A stretch of 23,753 nt of DNA from Halomonas sp. (GTDB taxonomy: Bacteria > Pseudomonadota > Gammaproteobacteria > Pseudomonadales > Halomonadaceae): positions 1-23,753 of the forward strand of contig SKHS01000050.1 of NCBI GenBank assembly GCA_007116835.1. Direction: 5' to 3'. Both the position numbers and the translations under genes were made by a program. Under the pieces are notes generated by a model. The model searched no databases. It had not been told where the DNA came from and saw only the letters and a program-made list of their open reading frames with translations. Positions 1 through 7,798 of the stretch are shown here, one piece after another (within the stretch, counting starts at the first letter, position 1; the number at the start of each line of letters is the position of its first letter).

Positions 1-189
1 CAAGATACCGCCCTGCTCATTTATCTGCGCCACGGCCAGCTGGGCACCTGCAAAAATGGGTGGCGTTAGGCTTTCAATTCCCCCGGTAAAGCCGCCCAAG
101 AAGCCAACTTTGACCTCCGCCTGGGCCATGCCCGCTAAAGCAAGAGATGAAGCCGCAACGGCGGTGGCTAATGCGCGCTTATTAATCAT
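1..189 (-). CDS. Branched-chain amino-acid-type ABC transporter substrate-binding protein, N-terminal part
   Basis: Reading the minus strand from the ATG at 189-187 gives 63 residues that stay open to the left edge, so only the start of the gene is present. The protein opens with a Sec signal peptide: positively charged MINKRA, a hydrophobic stretch, and an AxA-type cleavage site after A24 (MAQA|EV). The mature part begins with VKVGFLGGFTGG and continues with a segment ending in AQLAVAQINEQGGI, typical of the LivJ/LivK-like Peripla_BP_6 family that delivers branched-chain amino acids, amides or related solutes to an ABC permease in the inner membrane. A GGGAG ribosome-binding-like sequence lies about 11 nt upstream. 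The ligand cannot be named from this fragment, and the permease/ATPase genes would lie outside the window. Confidence 0.8.
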   Translation of the reverse strand, partial: MINKRALATAVAASSLALAGMAQAEVKVGFLGGFTGGIESLTPPIFAGAQLAVAQINEQGGIL

Positions 190-286
190 ATTATGTGTCG
201 CTCCCAGTATGTTAAGTGCCCCGACTGTCCAGCGCGGGACTCCTCTTAATCTGGAACCGTAGCGTCAAAAACACAAGCAACGCTTT

Positions 287-532
287 CTAACGTTCTTCCT
301 CTTCTTCCACAGCGCGCCTGCGTTCCGCAAGCTGTTTTTGATAACGCTTATTGCGATACAACCGAATCAGCGCAATCATCAGCGCCGACGCGACCATGAC
401 CGCCAGCACACCCCCCTGCCATGGGCGGGCCTCATCGCCCAGAAGCGTTTCCAGGGTAATAATCAGTGTTAGTCCCAGCGCTTGGGAACCAATGGCCAGC
501 GCGCGCAGCGTATCAAAGGCAGATTGGGGCAT
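287..532 (-). CDS. Small two-helix membrane protein of unknown function
   Basis: An 81-residue protein starting MPQSAFDTLRAL. I do not recognise the family. Two hydrophobic segments (about residues 12-33 and 41-60) are separated by a short polar loop (GDEARPWQGG). They are followed by a very basic then acidic tail (YRNKRYQKQLAERRR, then EEEEER), probably cytoplasmic. The frame can be extended to an ATG at 538 or a TTG at 553, but I chose the ATG at 532-530 because GGAG lies exactly 6 nt before it; for the ATG at 538 that GGAG would touch the start codon. It is divergent from the TlpA-like gene, with 66 nt between the starts, and lies 97 nt upstream of the binding-protein gene on the same strand. 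It is plausibly real because of the clear membrane topology and good Shine-Dalgarno sequence. Confidence 0.65.
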   Translation of the reverse strand: MPQSAFDTLRALAIGSQALGLTLIITLETLLGDEARPWQGGVLAVMVASALMIALIRLYRNKRYQKQLAERRRAVEEEEER

Positions 533-598
533 AGACATCTCCGTTATCGTCAACGTGCATGATAAGGTCTACCAGTGTAACTGTTTAACGAGAAGACT

Positions 599-1402
599 AT
601 GAATGCCATTGCCCTTGGCCCGCTACTGCTCTCAACCCCTCGGCTTTACGCTTTCGGCTGTGCACTGCTACTGCTATTTGCCAGCCGCTACCTGCTTGGG
701 CTACCTGCTGCGCAGCATAGTCGCTGGTTCAACGGGCTATTAGTGGTATGGCTGCTGGGCGCACGTAGTGTGTATGTTGCGCTCAATTGGGAAAGCTACA
801 GCGTCGCGCCACTCGATGCGCTGAAGCTCTGGCAACCAGGCTACAACGCGCTGGGCGGCTTAATCGCTGGGTTGTTATGGACCGCATGGTCGCTACGCAA
901 GCGGCTGCTGGCCTTAATCGGCGGGCTGGCCATGGTGATTGGAGCCGCTAGTCTTTGGTTGGTAGCAGTAACACTCGCTCCCTTAGGTAATGACTTTGCC
1001 GTTAACTCGCTACCGGAAGTAACCCTCGACGATATTGACGGTAATGCGGTGTACCTGCCGTCGTTAGCCGACAGCGGCGACCTGATTATCGTTAACTTAT
1101 GGGCCACCTGGTGCCCACCCTGCCTGCGCGAAATGCCCTTGCTAGAAGAAGCAGCAACGCGCGAAGGGGTCAGCGTGGTCATCGCCAACCAGGGTGAAGA
1201 CCTATTGCCGATTGTGCGCTACCTGGATGCACAAGCCCTGGATTTTCGTTACGCGCTGCGCGACCCAAGCCAAACCCTATCGGCTCAATTTAAAGCCCCA
1301 GGCCTGCCCACCACGGTGCTATTTGACCGCCAGGGAAACACGTTGGATGTGCATGTGGGCGAGCTGACACGTGCCCAACTTGAACGCTGGCTGGAAGATT
1401 GA
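599..1402 (+). CDS. Membrane-anchored TlpA-like thioredoxin with an Lgt-like N-terminal half
   Basis: 267 residues in two parts. Residues 1 to about 125 form several transmembrane helices that resemble the first half of prolipoprotein diacylglyceryl transferase (Lgt): an IALGPL opening, GARSVYVALNWESY, then PLDALKLWQPGYNALGGLIAG. Residues 135-267 are a TlpA/ResA-type thioredoxin domain with the redox motif WCPPC at 171-175 and the cis-proline loop GLPTT (P237), expected to face the periplasm. The thioredoxin part suggests a thiol-disulfide reductase, for example acting on cytochrome c or oxidised periplasmic proteins. The Lgt essential histidine (HGGL motif) is leucine here (ALGGL), and the second half of Lgt is absent, so lipoprotein transferase activity is unlikely; the domain probably serves as anchor or electron conduit. 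A GAGAAG sequence precedes the ATG. rapA follows after 113 nt. Confidence 0.85.
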   Translation: MNAIALGPLLLSTPRLYAFGCALLLLFASRYLLGLPAAQHSRWFNGLLVVWLLGARSVYVALNWESYSVAPLDALKLWQPGYNALGGLIAGLLWTAWSLRKRLLALIGGLAMVIGAASLWLVAVTLAPLGNDFAVNSLPEVTLDDIDGNAVYLPSLADSGDLIIVNLWATWCPPCLREMPLLEEAATREGVSVVIANQGEDLLPIVRYLDAQALDFRYALRDPSQTLSAQFKAPGLPTTVLFDRQGNTLDVHVGELTRAQLERWLED

Positions 1403-1455
1403 CCACGATAGACCTTAATCCCCCCGCTGCTTTGCGTTAGAATCCCTCGCCCTGT

Positions 1456-1481
1456 TGCCACCGGAAACCTGCCCGGTGGCA
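1456..1481. repeat. Inverted repeat in the rapA upstream region
   Basis: A perfect 9-bp stem (TGCCACCGG at 1456-1464, CCGGTGGCA at 1473-1481) around an 8-nt loop. It can be lengthened by a GT/AC pair past one bulged base. It lies 35 bp before the rapA start. No T-run follows, so it is not an obvious intrinsic terminator for the TlpA-like gene. It may be a leader hairpin or an operator. Confidence 0.5.
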
Positions 1482-1515
1482 TACAACCTGTTTCTGTAGA
1501 CTTCCTCGAGGCATC

Positions 1516-4461
1516 ATGAGCGATTTTTCTCCCGGCCAGCGCTGGATTAGCGACGGCGAGGCTGAGCTTGGGCTCGGCACCGTGCTTAACTGCGACGCCC
1601 GTAGCGTTACCATTTTGTTCAGTGCCAGCCAGGAAACCCGTACCTATAACACGCGCCAAGCGCCGTTAACGCGCGTTATGTTTGGTAGCGGCGACCGCGT
1701 GCTCTCTGCCGATGGTTGGCAGATGATCGTTGATGACAGTAAAGAGTCTGGTGGCCTGATCACGTACATTGGCGAAGATAGCGAGGGTACTCCGCGCGAG
1801 CTTCCTGAAGCCAAGCTTGCCGACACCATGCAGTTCGATCAGGCACGCGACCGGCTGCTGACCGGCCAAGTTGACCGTAACGATTGGTTTGACCTGCGCT
1901 TTCGCACCCTGCATCACTATCAGCGTATTGAGCAGCACAGCGCCTTGGGCTTTTCTGGGCCGCGGATTGATCTGATTCCTCACCAGCTATATATCGCCGA
2001 TGAAGTAGCGGGCCGCCACGCTCCTCGTGTTTTGCTAGCAGACGAAGTCGGGCTAGGTAAAACCATCGAAGCCGGTCTCATTCTGCATCGGTTGTTGCTG
2101 GCAGGCCGCGTAGAGCGGGCGCTGATTTTAGTGCCAGACAGCTTGACCCATCAGTGGCTGGTCGAGCTGTTACGCCGCTTCTCGCTCAAAGTGAGTTTGC
2201 TGGATGAGCAGCAAAGCCTCGCTCACGGCAGCGCCAACCCGTTTGAAAGCGCCCAGTTAGTACTGGCCAGCCAAGGCTGGCTGTTCGCCAACGCGCATCG
2301 CCAGGAGCAGGCATTAGCCAGCCATTTCGACCTGCTGATTGTGGATGAAGCCCACCATTTAGACTGGAGCCCAGAAGGCAGCGGTTCAGGCTATCAGTGC
2401 GTAGAACAGCTCGCCGCCACGATTCCTGGCCTGCTACTGCTCACCGCCACGCCAGAACAGATGGGGGTTGAGAGCCACTTTGCCCGTTTGCGCTTGCTGG
2501 ATGCCGAGCGTTACCACGACATTGAGCGCTTTAAAGAGGAAGAGCATCACTATATCGCGGTGGCCAGCGCCATTGATGCGTTGGATGAACTGCCCAACAC
2601 GCCTGACGCGCGCCAGCACGTCGAAGCGGTTGCCGATGACCTCGACAGTCAGGCGCTGCTGGCAACCCTGTGCAACCCTGAAGCCAACAGTGAGCAACAA
2701 GATGCCGCACGCGCCCAGCTGCGCGACGCGCTGCTTGATCGGCACGGCACGGGGCGCGTCATGTTCCGCAACAGCCGACGACACGTAGGTGGCTTCCCCG
2801 AACGCCGCCTGCACCTTTCCGGCCTAGAGCTCCCCTCAGCGTATCGCCGGGTGCTGCGCCGCCTAGAGCGCGATGACGACTACCTGGATGAGCTGCTGAT
2901 TGAAACCGGCATGGATCATCCGGATGTACTGATTTACCCAGACGCGATGTACCGCGAGCTCAGCAATGACCCACTTAACACTGAATCCTGGTGGCATATC
3001 GACCCGCGGGTTAACTGGCTACTGGATAAACTCAGCGACGATAGCGAAAGCGGCTTTGCCAACGACAAAGTGCTGATCATTGCCCACCATAAAGAGACCG
3101 CTGAAGGGCTAGCCGAAGGGCTGCGTGTGTTGGGTGGCTACCACGCGCCGGTGTTCCATGAAGGGCTCTCACTGATTGAGCGTGACCGTGCTGCCGCCGC
3201 ATTTGCCGATGAAGAGGAAGGCTGCCAAGTGCTAATCTGTTCTGAAATCGGTTCAGAAGGTCGTAACTTCCAGTTCTGTCGCCACCTGGTGATGTTTGAT
3301 ATGCCCCAGCACCCCGACCAGCTGGAGCAGCGGATTGGCCGCCTGGACCGGATTGGCCAGCGTCATGCCATTGAGCTTCACGTGCCGACCTTTACCGGCA
3401 GCCCCGGTGAGCGCCTGCTGCGCTGGTACCATGAAGGGATGGATGCCTTCAGCGCCCCCCATGGCATTGGCAGCGACCTGTATGACGCCTTTGGCGATGC
3501 GTTGGCCGATGCACTGCTCGACGATGAAATGCTCGATGAAATCATCGACGAAACCCGCCAGATGTTCACCGCTAAACTGGCTGAGCGAGACGCTGGACGT
3601 AACCGCCTACTGGAGCTAAACGCCTGCCGCCCTGCCCGTGCCCAGCAGGTAATTGACGCAGTTCGTGAGCTGGATGAAGACCCAGCACTGCCCCGTTTTG
3701 CAGAGCGCGCACTGGACATTTTTGGCGTAGATAGCCAAGAAATTGGCAATGGCCTGCTCTATCTGCAGCCCAGCCAGCACATGATTGATGGTCTACCAGG
3801 GCTGGTAAAAGGGGAAGAGGGTTTTTCGGCCACTTACAGCCGTTCGCTAGCGCTTGCCCGCGACGATATTCAGCGGCTCTCCTGGGAGCATCCGCTGCTG
3901 CGCGAAATGATGGAGCGCATCTTAGATGGCACCATGGGTAACACAGCGCTCGCGCTTTTGCGCCACCCAGCAATACCCAGCGGCCGCTTGATGGCAGAGC
4001 TGGTGTTCCGCACCCAGTGCCCAGCGCCTAAATCGCTACACCTTAACCGCTTCCTGCCTCCCACGGCGGTGCGCGTGCTGCTTGATGAGTCGGGGGCAAA
4101 CCTGACCAGCAAGATTTCTTTCACGGGCCTCGGCAAAAATCTGCAAAAAGTGAACAAGTCGCTGGCACGGGACTTGATTAAAAGTCGTCACGACCAGCTG
4201 CGCGAACTGCTCATTCAAGGTGAAGGGGAAGCAGAGCGTGAATTGCCCAGCATCATCGAAAGCGCTGAAACACGCATGCGAGCACAGCTGGATGCCGAGC
4301 TTGCACGCTTAACCGCACTGGCAGAGCACAACCCTGCCGTACGCAGTGAAGAACTTGAGGCGCTGAGGCAAGAGCGCCACGCCCTAAGTGATGCCATCGA
4401 GAACACCCGCCTACGGCTCGATTCCGTGCGGGTGGTTATTACGGTCGATCCTCACGCCTAG
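1516..4461 (+). CDS. rapA: RNA polymerase-associated Swi2/Snf2 ATPase RapA
   Basis: 981 residues, close to the 968 of E. coli RapA. RapA binds RNA polymerase and uses ATP hydrolysis to help recycle it after transcription, especially in high salt, which fits a halophile. The N-terminal Tudor-like part (about 1-115) opens FSPGQRWISDGEAELGLGTV. The Swi2/Snf2 ATPase core has Walker A DEVGLGKT at 176-183, DEAH at 277-280 and the LLTATPEQMG motif. The second RecA lobe carries SEIGSEGRNFQFCRHLVMFD and the arginine-finger region EQRIGRLDRIGQ. The long C-terminal part ends in a coiled-coil-like helical region. The start ATG is preceded by CGAGG. It lies 113 nt after the TlpA-like gene and converges on the YfcH-like gene, with only 10 nt between the stop codons and no clear terminator. 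Confidence 0.96.
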   Translation: MSDFSPGQRWISDGEAELGLGTVLNCDARSVTILFSASQETRTYNTRQAPLTRVMFGSGDRVLSADGWQMIVDDSKESGGLITYIGEDSEGTPRELPEAKLADTMQFDQARDRLLTGQVDRNDWFDLRFRTLHHYQRIEQHSALGFSGPRIDLIPHQLYIADEVAGRHAPRVLLADEVGLGKTIEAGLILHRLLLAGRVERALILVPDSLTHQWLVELLRRFSLKVSLLDEQQSLAHGSANPFESAQLVLASQGWLFANAHRQEQALASHFDLLIVDEAHHLDWSPEGSGSGYQCVEQLAATIPGLLLLTATPEQMGVESHFARLRLLDAERYHDIERFKEEEHHYIAVASAIDALDELPNTPDARQHVEAVADDLDSQALLATLCNPEANSEQQDAARAQLRDALLDRHGTGRVMFRNSRRHVGGFPERRLHLSGLELPSAYRRVLRRLERDDDYLDELLIETGMDHPDVLIYPDAMYRELSNDPLNTESWWHIDPRVNWLLDKLSDDSESGFANDKVLIIAHHKETAEGLAEGLRVLGGYHAPVFHEGLSLIERDRAAAAFADEEEGCQVLICSEIGSEGRNFQFCRHLVMFDMPQHPDQLEQRIGRLDRIGQRHAIELHVPTFTGSPGERLLRWYHEGMDAFSAPHGIGSDLYDAFGDALADALLDDEMLDEIIDETRQMFTAKLAERDAGRNRLLELNACRPARAQQVIDAVRELDEDPALPRFAERALDIFGVDSQEIGNGLLYLQPSQHMIDGLPGLVKGEEGFSATYSRSLALARDDIQRLSWEHPLLREMMERILDGTMGNTALALLRHPAIPSGRLMAELVFRTQCPAPKSLHLNRFLPPTAVRVLLDESGANLTSKISFTGLGKNLQKVNKSLARDLIKSRHDQLRELLIQGEGEAERELPSIIESAETRMRAQLDAELARLTALAEHNPAVRSEELEALRQERHALSDAIENTRLRLDSVRVVITVDPHA

Positions 4462-4471
4462 CGCTTAAATG

Positions 4472-5374
4472 CTAAACAATCGCCCCTAACGCCTTATCGA
4501 GCGTCGGATACTGGAACGTAAACCCGGCTTCGACCAGGCGAGCGGGGCGCATATCTGCACCGGTTAGCAACAGCTGCGACATTTCTCCAAAGCCCGCTTT
4601 TAGTACGAAAGCGGGCACGGGAAAAATCGCCGGACGATGAAGCTGCTTAGCCAATGTTTTTGTGAACTCCGCATTGGTCACTGGGTGCGGTGCGCTGCCA
4701 TTAAACGCCCCTGAAAGCCCCGTCTCGCTGAGCAAAAACACAATTGCTGCGACCAGGTCATCACGATGTATCCAGGGCATAAACTGCTCACCACTCCCAA
4801 AGCGCCCGCCCAATCCAAGCTTAAACGGCGGCAGCATCTTCTGTAACGTTCCGCCTCCCGCCTCTAGCACCAAGCCAATACGCAAAATTGCTAGACGAAC
4901 GCCCATTGCTTCAATGGGTTTAGCGGCGGCTTCCCACTGCGCACAAAGCCGATGAGCAAACTCATCGTTAGGTGGCGTTGATTCATCCACCGGCTTATCG
5001 CCTTGGTCTCCGTAGTAGCCCATCGCGGAACCACTTACCATTACGCTGGGCAACGGCTGACCGTTCTCTTCCAACTGCTCGCACAGCGCGACAAGCTGTT
5101 GCGTACTCGTTATCCGGGAGCGAATCAGTTCCTCTTTTTGACTCTCGCTCCAGCGTTTTGCCGCGATCGACTCGCCGGCTAAATTAACTAGCGCATCCGG
5201 CGGCGTGTCAATAAACGCCTGGGCGCTATCACGGATATCGCAGCCCTTTGGAAGCCTGCCACGCACTTGATGAGGCGCACGAGACACCACCTGCACGTCA
5301 TGCCCAAGAGCAATCAGCTGTTGGCAGAGCTGCTGACCAACAAAACCGCTGCCTCCCGTTATTAGTACTCGCAT
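4472..5374 (-). CDS. YfcH-like NAD(P)-binding epimerase family protein (TIGR01777)
   Basis: 300 residues of the atypical short-chain dehydrogenase group that includes E. coli YfcH. The N-terminal Rossmann motif is GGSGFVG at residues 7-13. Further family hallmarks are LVNLAGESIAAKRWSESQK, the SGSAMGYYGDQGD stretch carrying the SDR tyrosine region, and FMPWIHRDDLVAAIVFLL. The C-terminal DUF1731-like piece contains LLLTGADMRPARL and ends GFTFQYPTLDKALG. The physiological substrate of the family is not established, so I assign no reaction. AGGAG lies 7 nt before the ATG. The gene is convergent with rapA and divergent from the renalase-like gene at 5536. Confidence 0.92.
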   Translation of the reverse strand: MRVLITGGSGFVGQQLCQQLIALGHDVQVVSRAPHQVRGRLPKGCDIRDSAQAFIDTPPDALVNLAGESIAAKRWSESQKEELIRSRITSTQQLVALCEQLEENGQPLPSVMVSGSAMGYYGDQGDKPVDESTPPNDEFAHRLCAQWEAAAKPIEAMGVRLAILRIGLVLEAGGGTLQKMLPPFKLGLGGRFGSGEQFMPWIHRDDLVAAIVFLLSETGLSGAFNGSAPHPVTNAEFTKTLAKQLHRPAIFPVPAFVLKAGFGEMSQLLLTGADMRPARLVEAGFTFQYPTLDKALGAIV

Positions 5375-5453
5375 GGTGTTACTCCTATGGCCTAGCTAGT
5401 AAAAAGCAACCATCTGCCGCGTCGTGAACGGTTATACCGCGCCAGCACGTTGC

Positions 5454-5475
5454 ATATCGTCTTATTGTACGATAT
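5454..5475. repeat. Inverted repeat overlapping the -35 region of the renalase-like gene
   Basis: ATATCGT (5454-5460) and ACGATAT (5469-5475) form a perfect 7-bp inverted repeat around 8 nt. The right arm overlaps the TTGTAC -35-like element and the start of the spacer of the promoter at 5465-5495, which makes it a candidate regulator-binding site. Confidence 0.45.
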
Positions 5476-5495
5476 CTATACAGAAGTGCTACAAT
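5465..5495 (+). promoter_or_regulatory. Candidate MerR-type promoter with 19-bp spacer
   Basis: TTGTAC (5465-5470) and TACAAT (5490-5495) are separated by exactly 19 bp. Such overlong spacers are the hallmark of promoters that MerR-family proteins activate by twisting the DNA. The spacer contains the GATATC palindrome at 5471-5476, flanked by TGTA and TACA on the two sides. The start of the renalase-like gene lies 40 bp downstream of the -10. A MerR/LitR-type regulator is encoded by the next gene. The promoter role is inferred, not demonstrated. Confidence 0.5.
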
Positions 5496-5535
5496 TCAGG
5501 TCTTACTCTTTTCATTAATGTCACTGTGAGAATCC

Positions 5536-6609
5536 ATGGCTACATTACTGCCAAACGTGCCGCCCCGCCTTACCCCCACATCAACGGTGGCTATTATTGG
5601 TGCAGGTTTGTCTGGACTTGCCTGTGGTCACCAGCTTGCTAGCCATGGCGTTGACGTCAAACTGTTTGATAAAGCGCGCGGCCCTGGGGGGCGCATGTCG
5701 AGCAAACATCGGCCGACAGCAACGTTGGATTTGGGCGCTCAAGCATTTACCGTGCGCGATGAACGGTTCGCCAAAAAAATAGCCGAGTGGCAAGCGGTTG
5801 GTTGTGTAGCTCCTTGGCCCACGTCTCGTTATCAGGCTAGTGCATCCGGCTGGCAAACACACAATGACGGTCAAACACGCTATACCGGTGCGCCGCGCAT
5901 GAGCGCACTCACCCGTCATCTAGCCGACACCCTTAGCGCCTTGCCTAATGCAACCATAACGCTTGAAACACAGGTTACCGCGCTGGAGCAGTCAGCAACC
6001 GGCTGGCAGCTACACGACAGCCATGCAACCCAGCACGGGCCTTTTGACGCAGTCATCATTAGCGCGCCCCCTCCACAAGCCAACGCATTATTAGCCGCCT
6101 GGGAACCAACCCTGGCAGCTGCCTGCGAAGCGCAGCCCCAACGGGGGTGCTGGGCAGGCTGGGCGATTTTTGAACAGCCGTTACCGCCAATAGACAGCGT
6201 GGCTCCAGATTGGCAAAGCGTTCATACCCAGCATTCGATGCTGCGGCTGGCGTCGCGTAATCACACAAAGCCAGGACGTGAAGACCAGCCGGAAAGCCTC
6301 AGCTTACTGGCCCAGTTGGACTGGAGCGATGCACATATCGAGGCCAGCAGTGATGTCGTCGCTCAGCAGCTACTGGACGCCTTCATATCGCTGCTCCCTG
6401 CAGCCACAGCGCTGCCTAAGGTGCTTGAAGTAGGTGCTCATCGCTGGCGCTATGCCCAGCCTGCACAAGCAGGCGCGCAGTCGTACCTATACAGCGCCAG
6501 CGGGCTAGCATTGTGTGGCGATAGTTTCAGAGGCAGTCGTGTAGAAGATGCTTGGCTATCCGGCGATGAATTGGCAAAGGCTTTGTTAGGCCAGCCCACT
6601 GAAAAATGA
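5536..6609 (+). CDS. Renalase-like NAD(P)/FAD-dependent oxidoreductase (COG3380)
   Basis: 357 residues. After a 16-residue extension comes a dinucleotide-binding motif, VAIIGAGLSGLAC (GAGLSG at 22-27). It is followed by the family-typical FDKARGPGGRMSSK (GGRMSSK at 51-57) and LDLGAQAFTVRDERF, and near the C-terminus by ALCGDSFRGSRVEDAWLSG, the second FAD-contacting region. These match bacterial renalase-like flavoproteins, for which oxidation of off-pathway dihydro-NAD(P) isomers has been described in Pseudomonas. The exact substrate here is inferred. It lies upstream of the LitR-like regulator and photolyase, which is an arrangement I recall from light-responsive loci of Pseudomonas. The start has only a weak GTGAG ribosome-binding sequence. 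It has its own candidate MerR-type promoter. Confidence 0.82.
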   Translation: MATLLPNVPPRLTPTSTVAIIGAGLSGLACGHQLASHGVDVKLFDKARGPGGRMSSKHRPTATLDLGAQAFTVRDERFAKKIAEWQAVGCVAPWPTSRYQASASGWQTHNDGQTRYTGAPRMSALTRHLADTLSALPNATITLETQVTALEQSATGWQLHDSHATQHGPFDAVIISAPPPQANALLAAWEPTLAAACEAQPQRGCWAGWAIFEQPLPPIDSVAPDWQSVHTQHSMLRLASRNHTKPGREDQPESLSLLAQLDWSDAHIEASSDVVAQQLLDAFISLLPAATALPKVLEVGAHRWRYAQPAQAGAQSYLYSASGLALCGDSFRGSRVEDAWLSGDELAKALLGQPTEK

Positions 6610-6643
6610 AATAAAATTAAACTTTTCTGCGAATAAGGGAAAG

Positions 6644-6686
6644 GTTGTACCCAGAAGCCACAAGTTGTACAAAGGTGCCTATAATA
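6644..6686 (+). promoter_or_regulatory. Candidate autoregulated promoter of the merR-phrB operon
   Basis: A strong -10 hexamer TATAAT sits at 6680-6685. Immediately upstream are two GTTGTAC words at 6644-6650 and 6664-6670, 20 bp apart, so on the same helix face; the second is part of the palindrome TTGTACAA (6665-6672), overlapped by ACAAGTTGT (6660-6668). The second copy lies in the -35/-10 spacer, where a bound regulator would block polymerase. TTGTAC is also the -35-like word of the promoter before the renalase-like gene. The assignment to the LitR-like protein is an inference. Confidence 0.5.
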
Positions 6687-6698
6687 GTGTGACGCTAT

Positions 6699-6726
6699 CT
6701 ACATGATTAATACTACATGAGTAATA
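6699..6726 (+). repeat. Tandem 14-bp direct repeat in the merR leader
   Basis: Two abutting copies, CTACATGATTAATA (6699-6712) and CTACATGAGTAATA (6713-6726), differ at one base. They lie just downstream of the TATAAT box at 6680-6685, within the predicted leader of the regulator mRNA. They could be a second protein-binding site or a recent duplication. Confidence 0.6.
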
Positions 6727-6827
6727 GCTTTCCGATTATGTGGCACAGCGCCGGTCAGGTGCTGAGACAATGCCACGGTAATTATTGACAGACCCCTGTA
6801 GCAAACGCTGCAGGCAACCAAGAGGCA

Positions 6828-7757
6828 ATGGCGCCCATGAGCAACAAGGCGACCCACCCACCCGATACCCCGCTCTATCCGATTAGGGAAGTTTCCCGTT
6901 TAACGGGTGTGAACTCGGTCACCCTGCGCGCCTGGGAGCGTCGCTACGGTTTAATTCGCCCACAACGCACCCCAAAAGGCCATCGGCTATACGCCCAAGA
7001 CGATATCACTCGTATTGAGCGTATCTTGCAATGGCTGAACCGTGGTGTTCCAGTTAGCCAAGTCGCCGACTTGCTTGACCAACCGGAAGCCGTAGAAGCA
7101 CCAACGCCAGATGCCGGTGACTGGGCCAGCCAGCGTCAGCAGCTACAAGCCACCATTGAAGCCGTTGACCTGCCTAGCTTAGAGACGCTGTATCACCAAA
7201 GTGTTGCGCTCTATCCCTTAAGTGTCGCTATCAACGAGCTTTGGCAGCCTGTGATTCTATCGCTGGAAGCCAAGTGGGCTACCCAGCCAGATGACTTTGT
7301 ACGACGCACGTTTGAAGCCTTTTTGCGTAGCCAGGTGGGTATTCGCCTTTATTACGCTAACCAGGCAACACGCGGGCCGCTGATCCTGCTGAGCGCCATG
7401 CCCGATGACCCTGGCCCGCTGTGGGTGTTGATGTGCGCACTCATGGCCAGCGAGCAGGGCTACCGAGTACAACTGTTTGATCACTCACTGGCGCTGACTG
7501 ACCTGCCACACGCAGTGTCTCGACTGCACGCTTCGATGGTGCTGCTCTCTAGCGGCCAGAAGGAGAGCGATGACTACATTCGCCAAGCGCTCCCCCAGGC
7601 AGCAGAGGCGCTGAATGTGCCTATCGGTGTTTGTGGCGAGGTGGCACGACTAAGGGAACGTGACCTGCACGACGGTTCTGTGCATCTGTTAGGCGACGAT
7701 CTTCCGCAGGCCATCGCGCGCCTTCGCCCTCTGCTGCGCGAATCAGGGACTCTTTAG
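6828..7757 (+). CDS. MerR-family, LitR/CarH-like regulator lacking B12-binding residues
   Basis: 309 residues. The N-terminal MerR winged helix (about residues 16-85) has the sequence LYPIREVSRLTGVNSVTLRAW and ERRYGLIRPQRTPKGHRLY. The C-terminal part (about 100-305) resembles the helical plus Rossmann-like cobalamin-binding module of LitR/CarH photoreceptors. Of the CarH Wx9EH motif only W150 remains; EH is R160-T161. The position of the lower cobalt-ligand histidine (PGERH in CarH) is G196 in MPDDPGPLW. The protein therefore probably does not bind adenosylcobalamin and resembles the class II LitR proteins of Pseudomonas, which work with a separate light sensor. It heads an operon with photolyase, 41 nt downstream. 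Start choice is open: ATG 6828 (AGAGG only 2 nt away) or ATG 6837 (11 nt away). Confidence 0.82.
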   Translation: MAPMSNKATHPPDTPLYPIREVSRLTGVNSVTLRAWERRYGLIRPQRTPKGHRLYAQDDITRIERILQWLNRGVPVSQVADLLDQPEAVEAPTPDAGDWASQRQQLQATIEAVDLPSLETLYHQSVALYPLSVAINELWQPVILSLEAKWATQPDDFVRRTFEAFLRSQVGIRLYYANQATRGPLILLSAMPDDPGPLWVLMCALMASEQGYRVQLFDHSLALTDLPHAVSRLHASMVLLSSGQKESDDYIRQALPQAAEALNVPIGVCGEVARLRERDLHDGSVHLLGDDLPQAIARLRPLLRESGTL

Positions 7758-7798
7758 CGCGCTTCAGGCCTATGGACAACAGCGAGTAAGGACATCGC

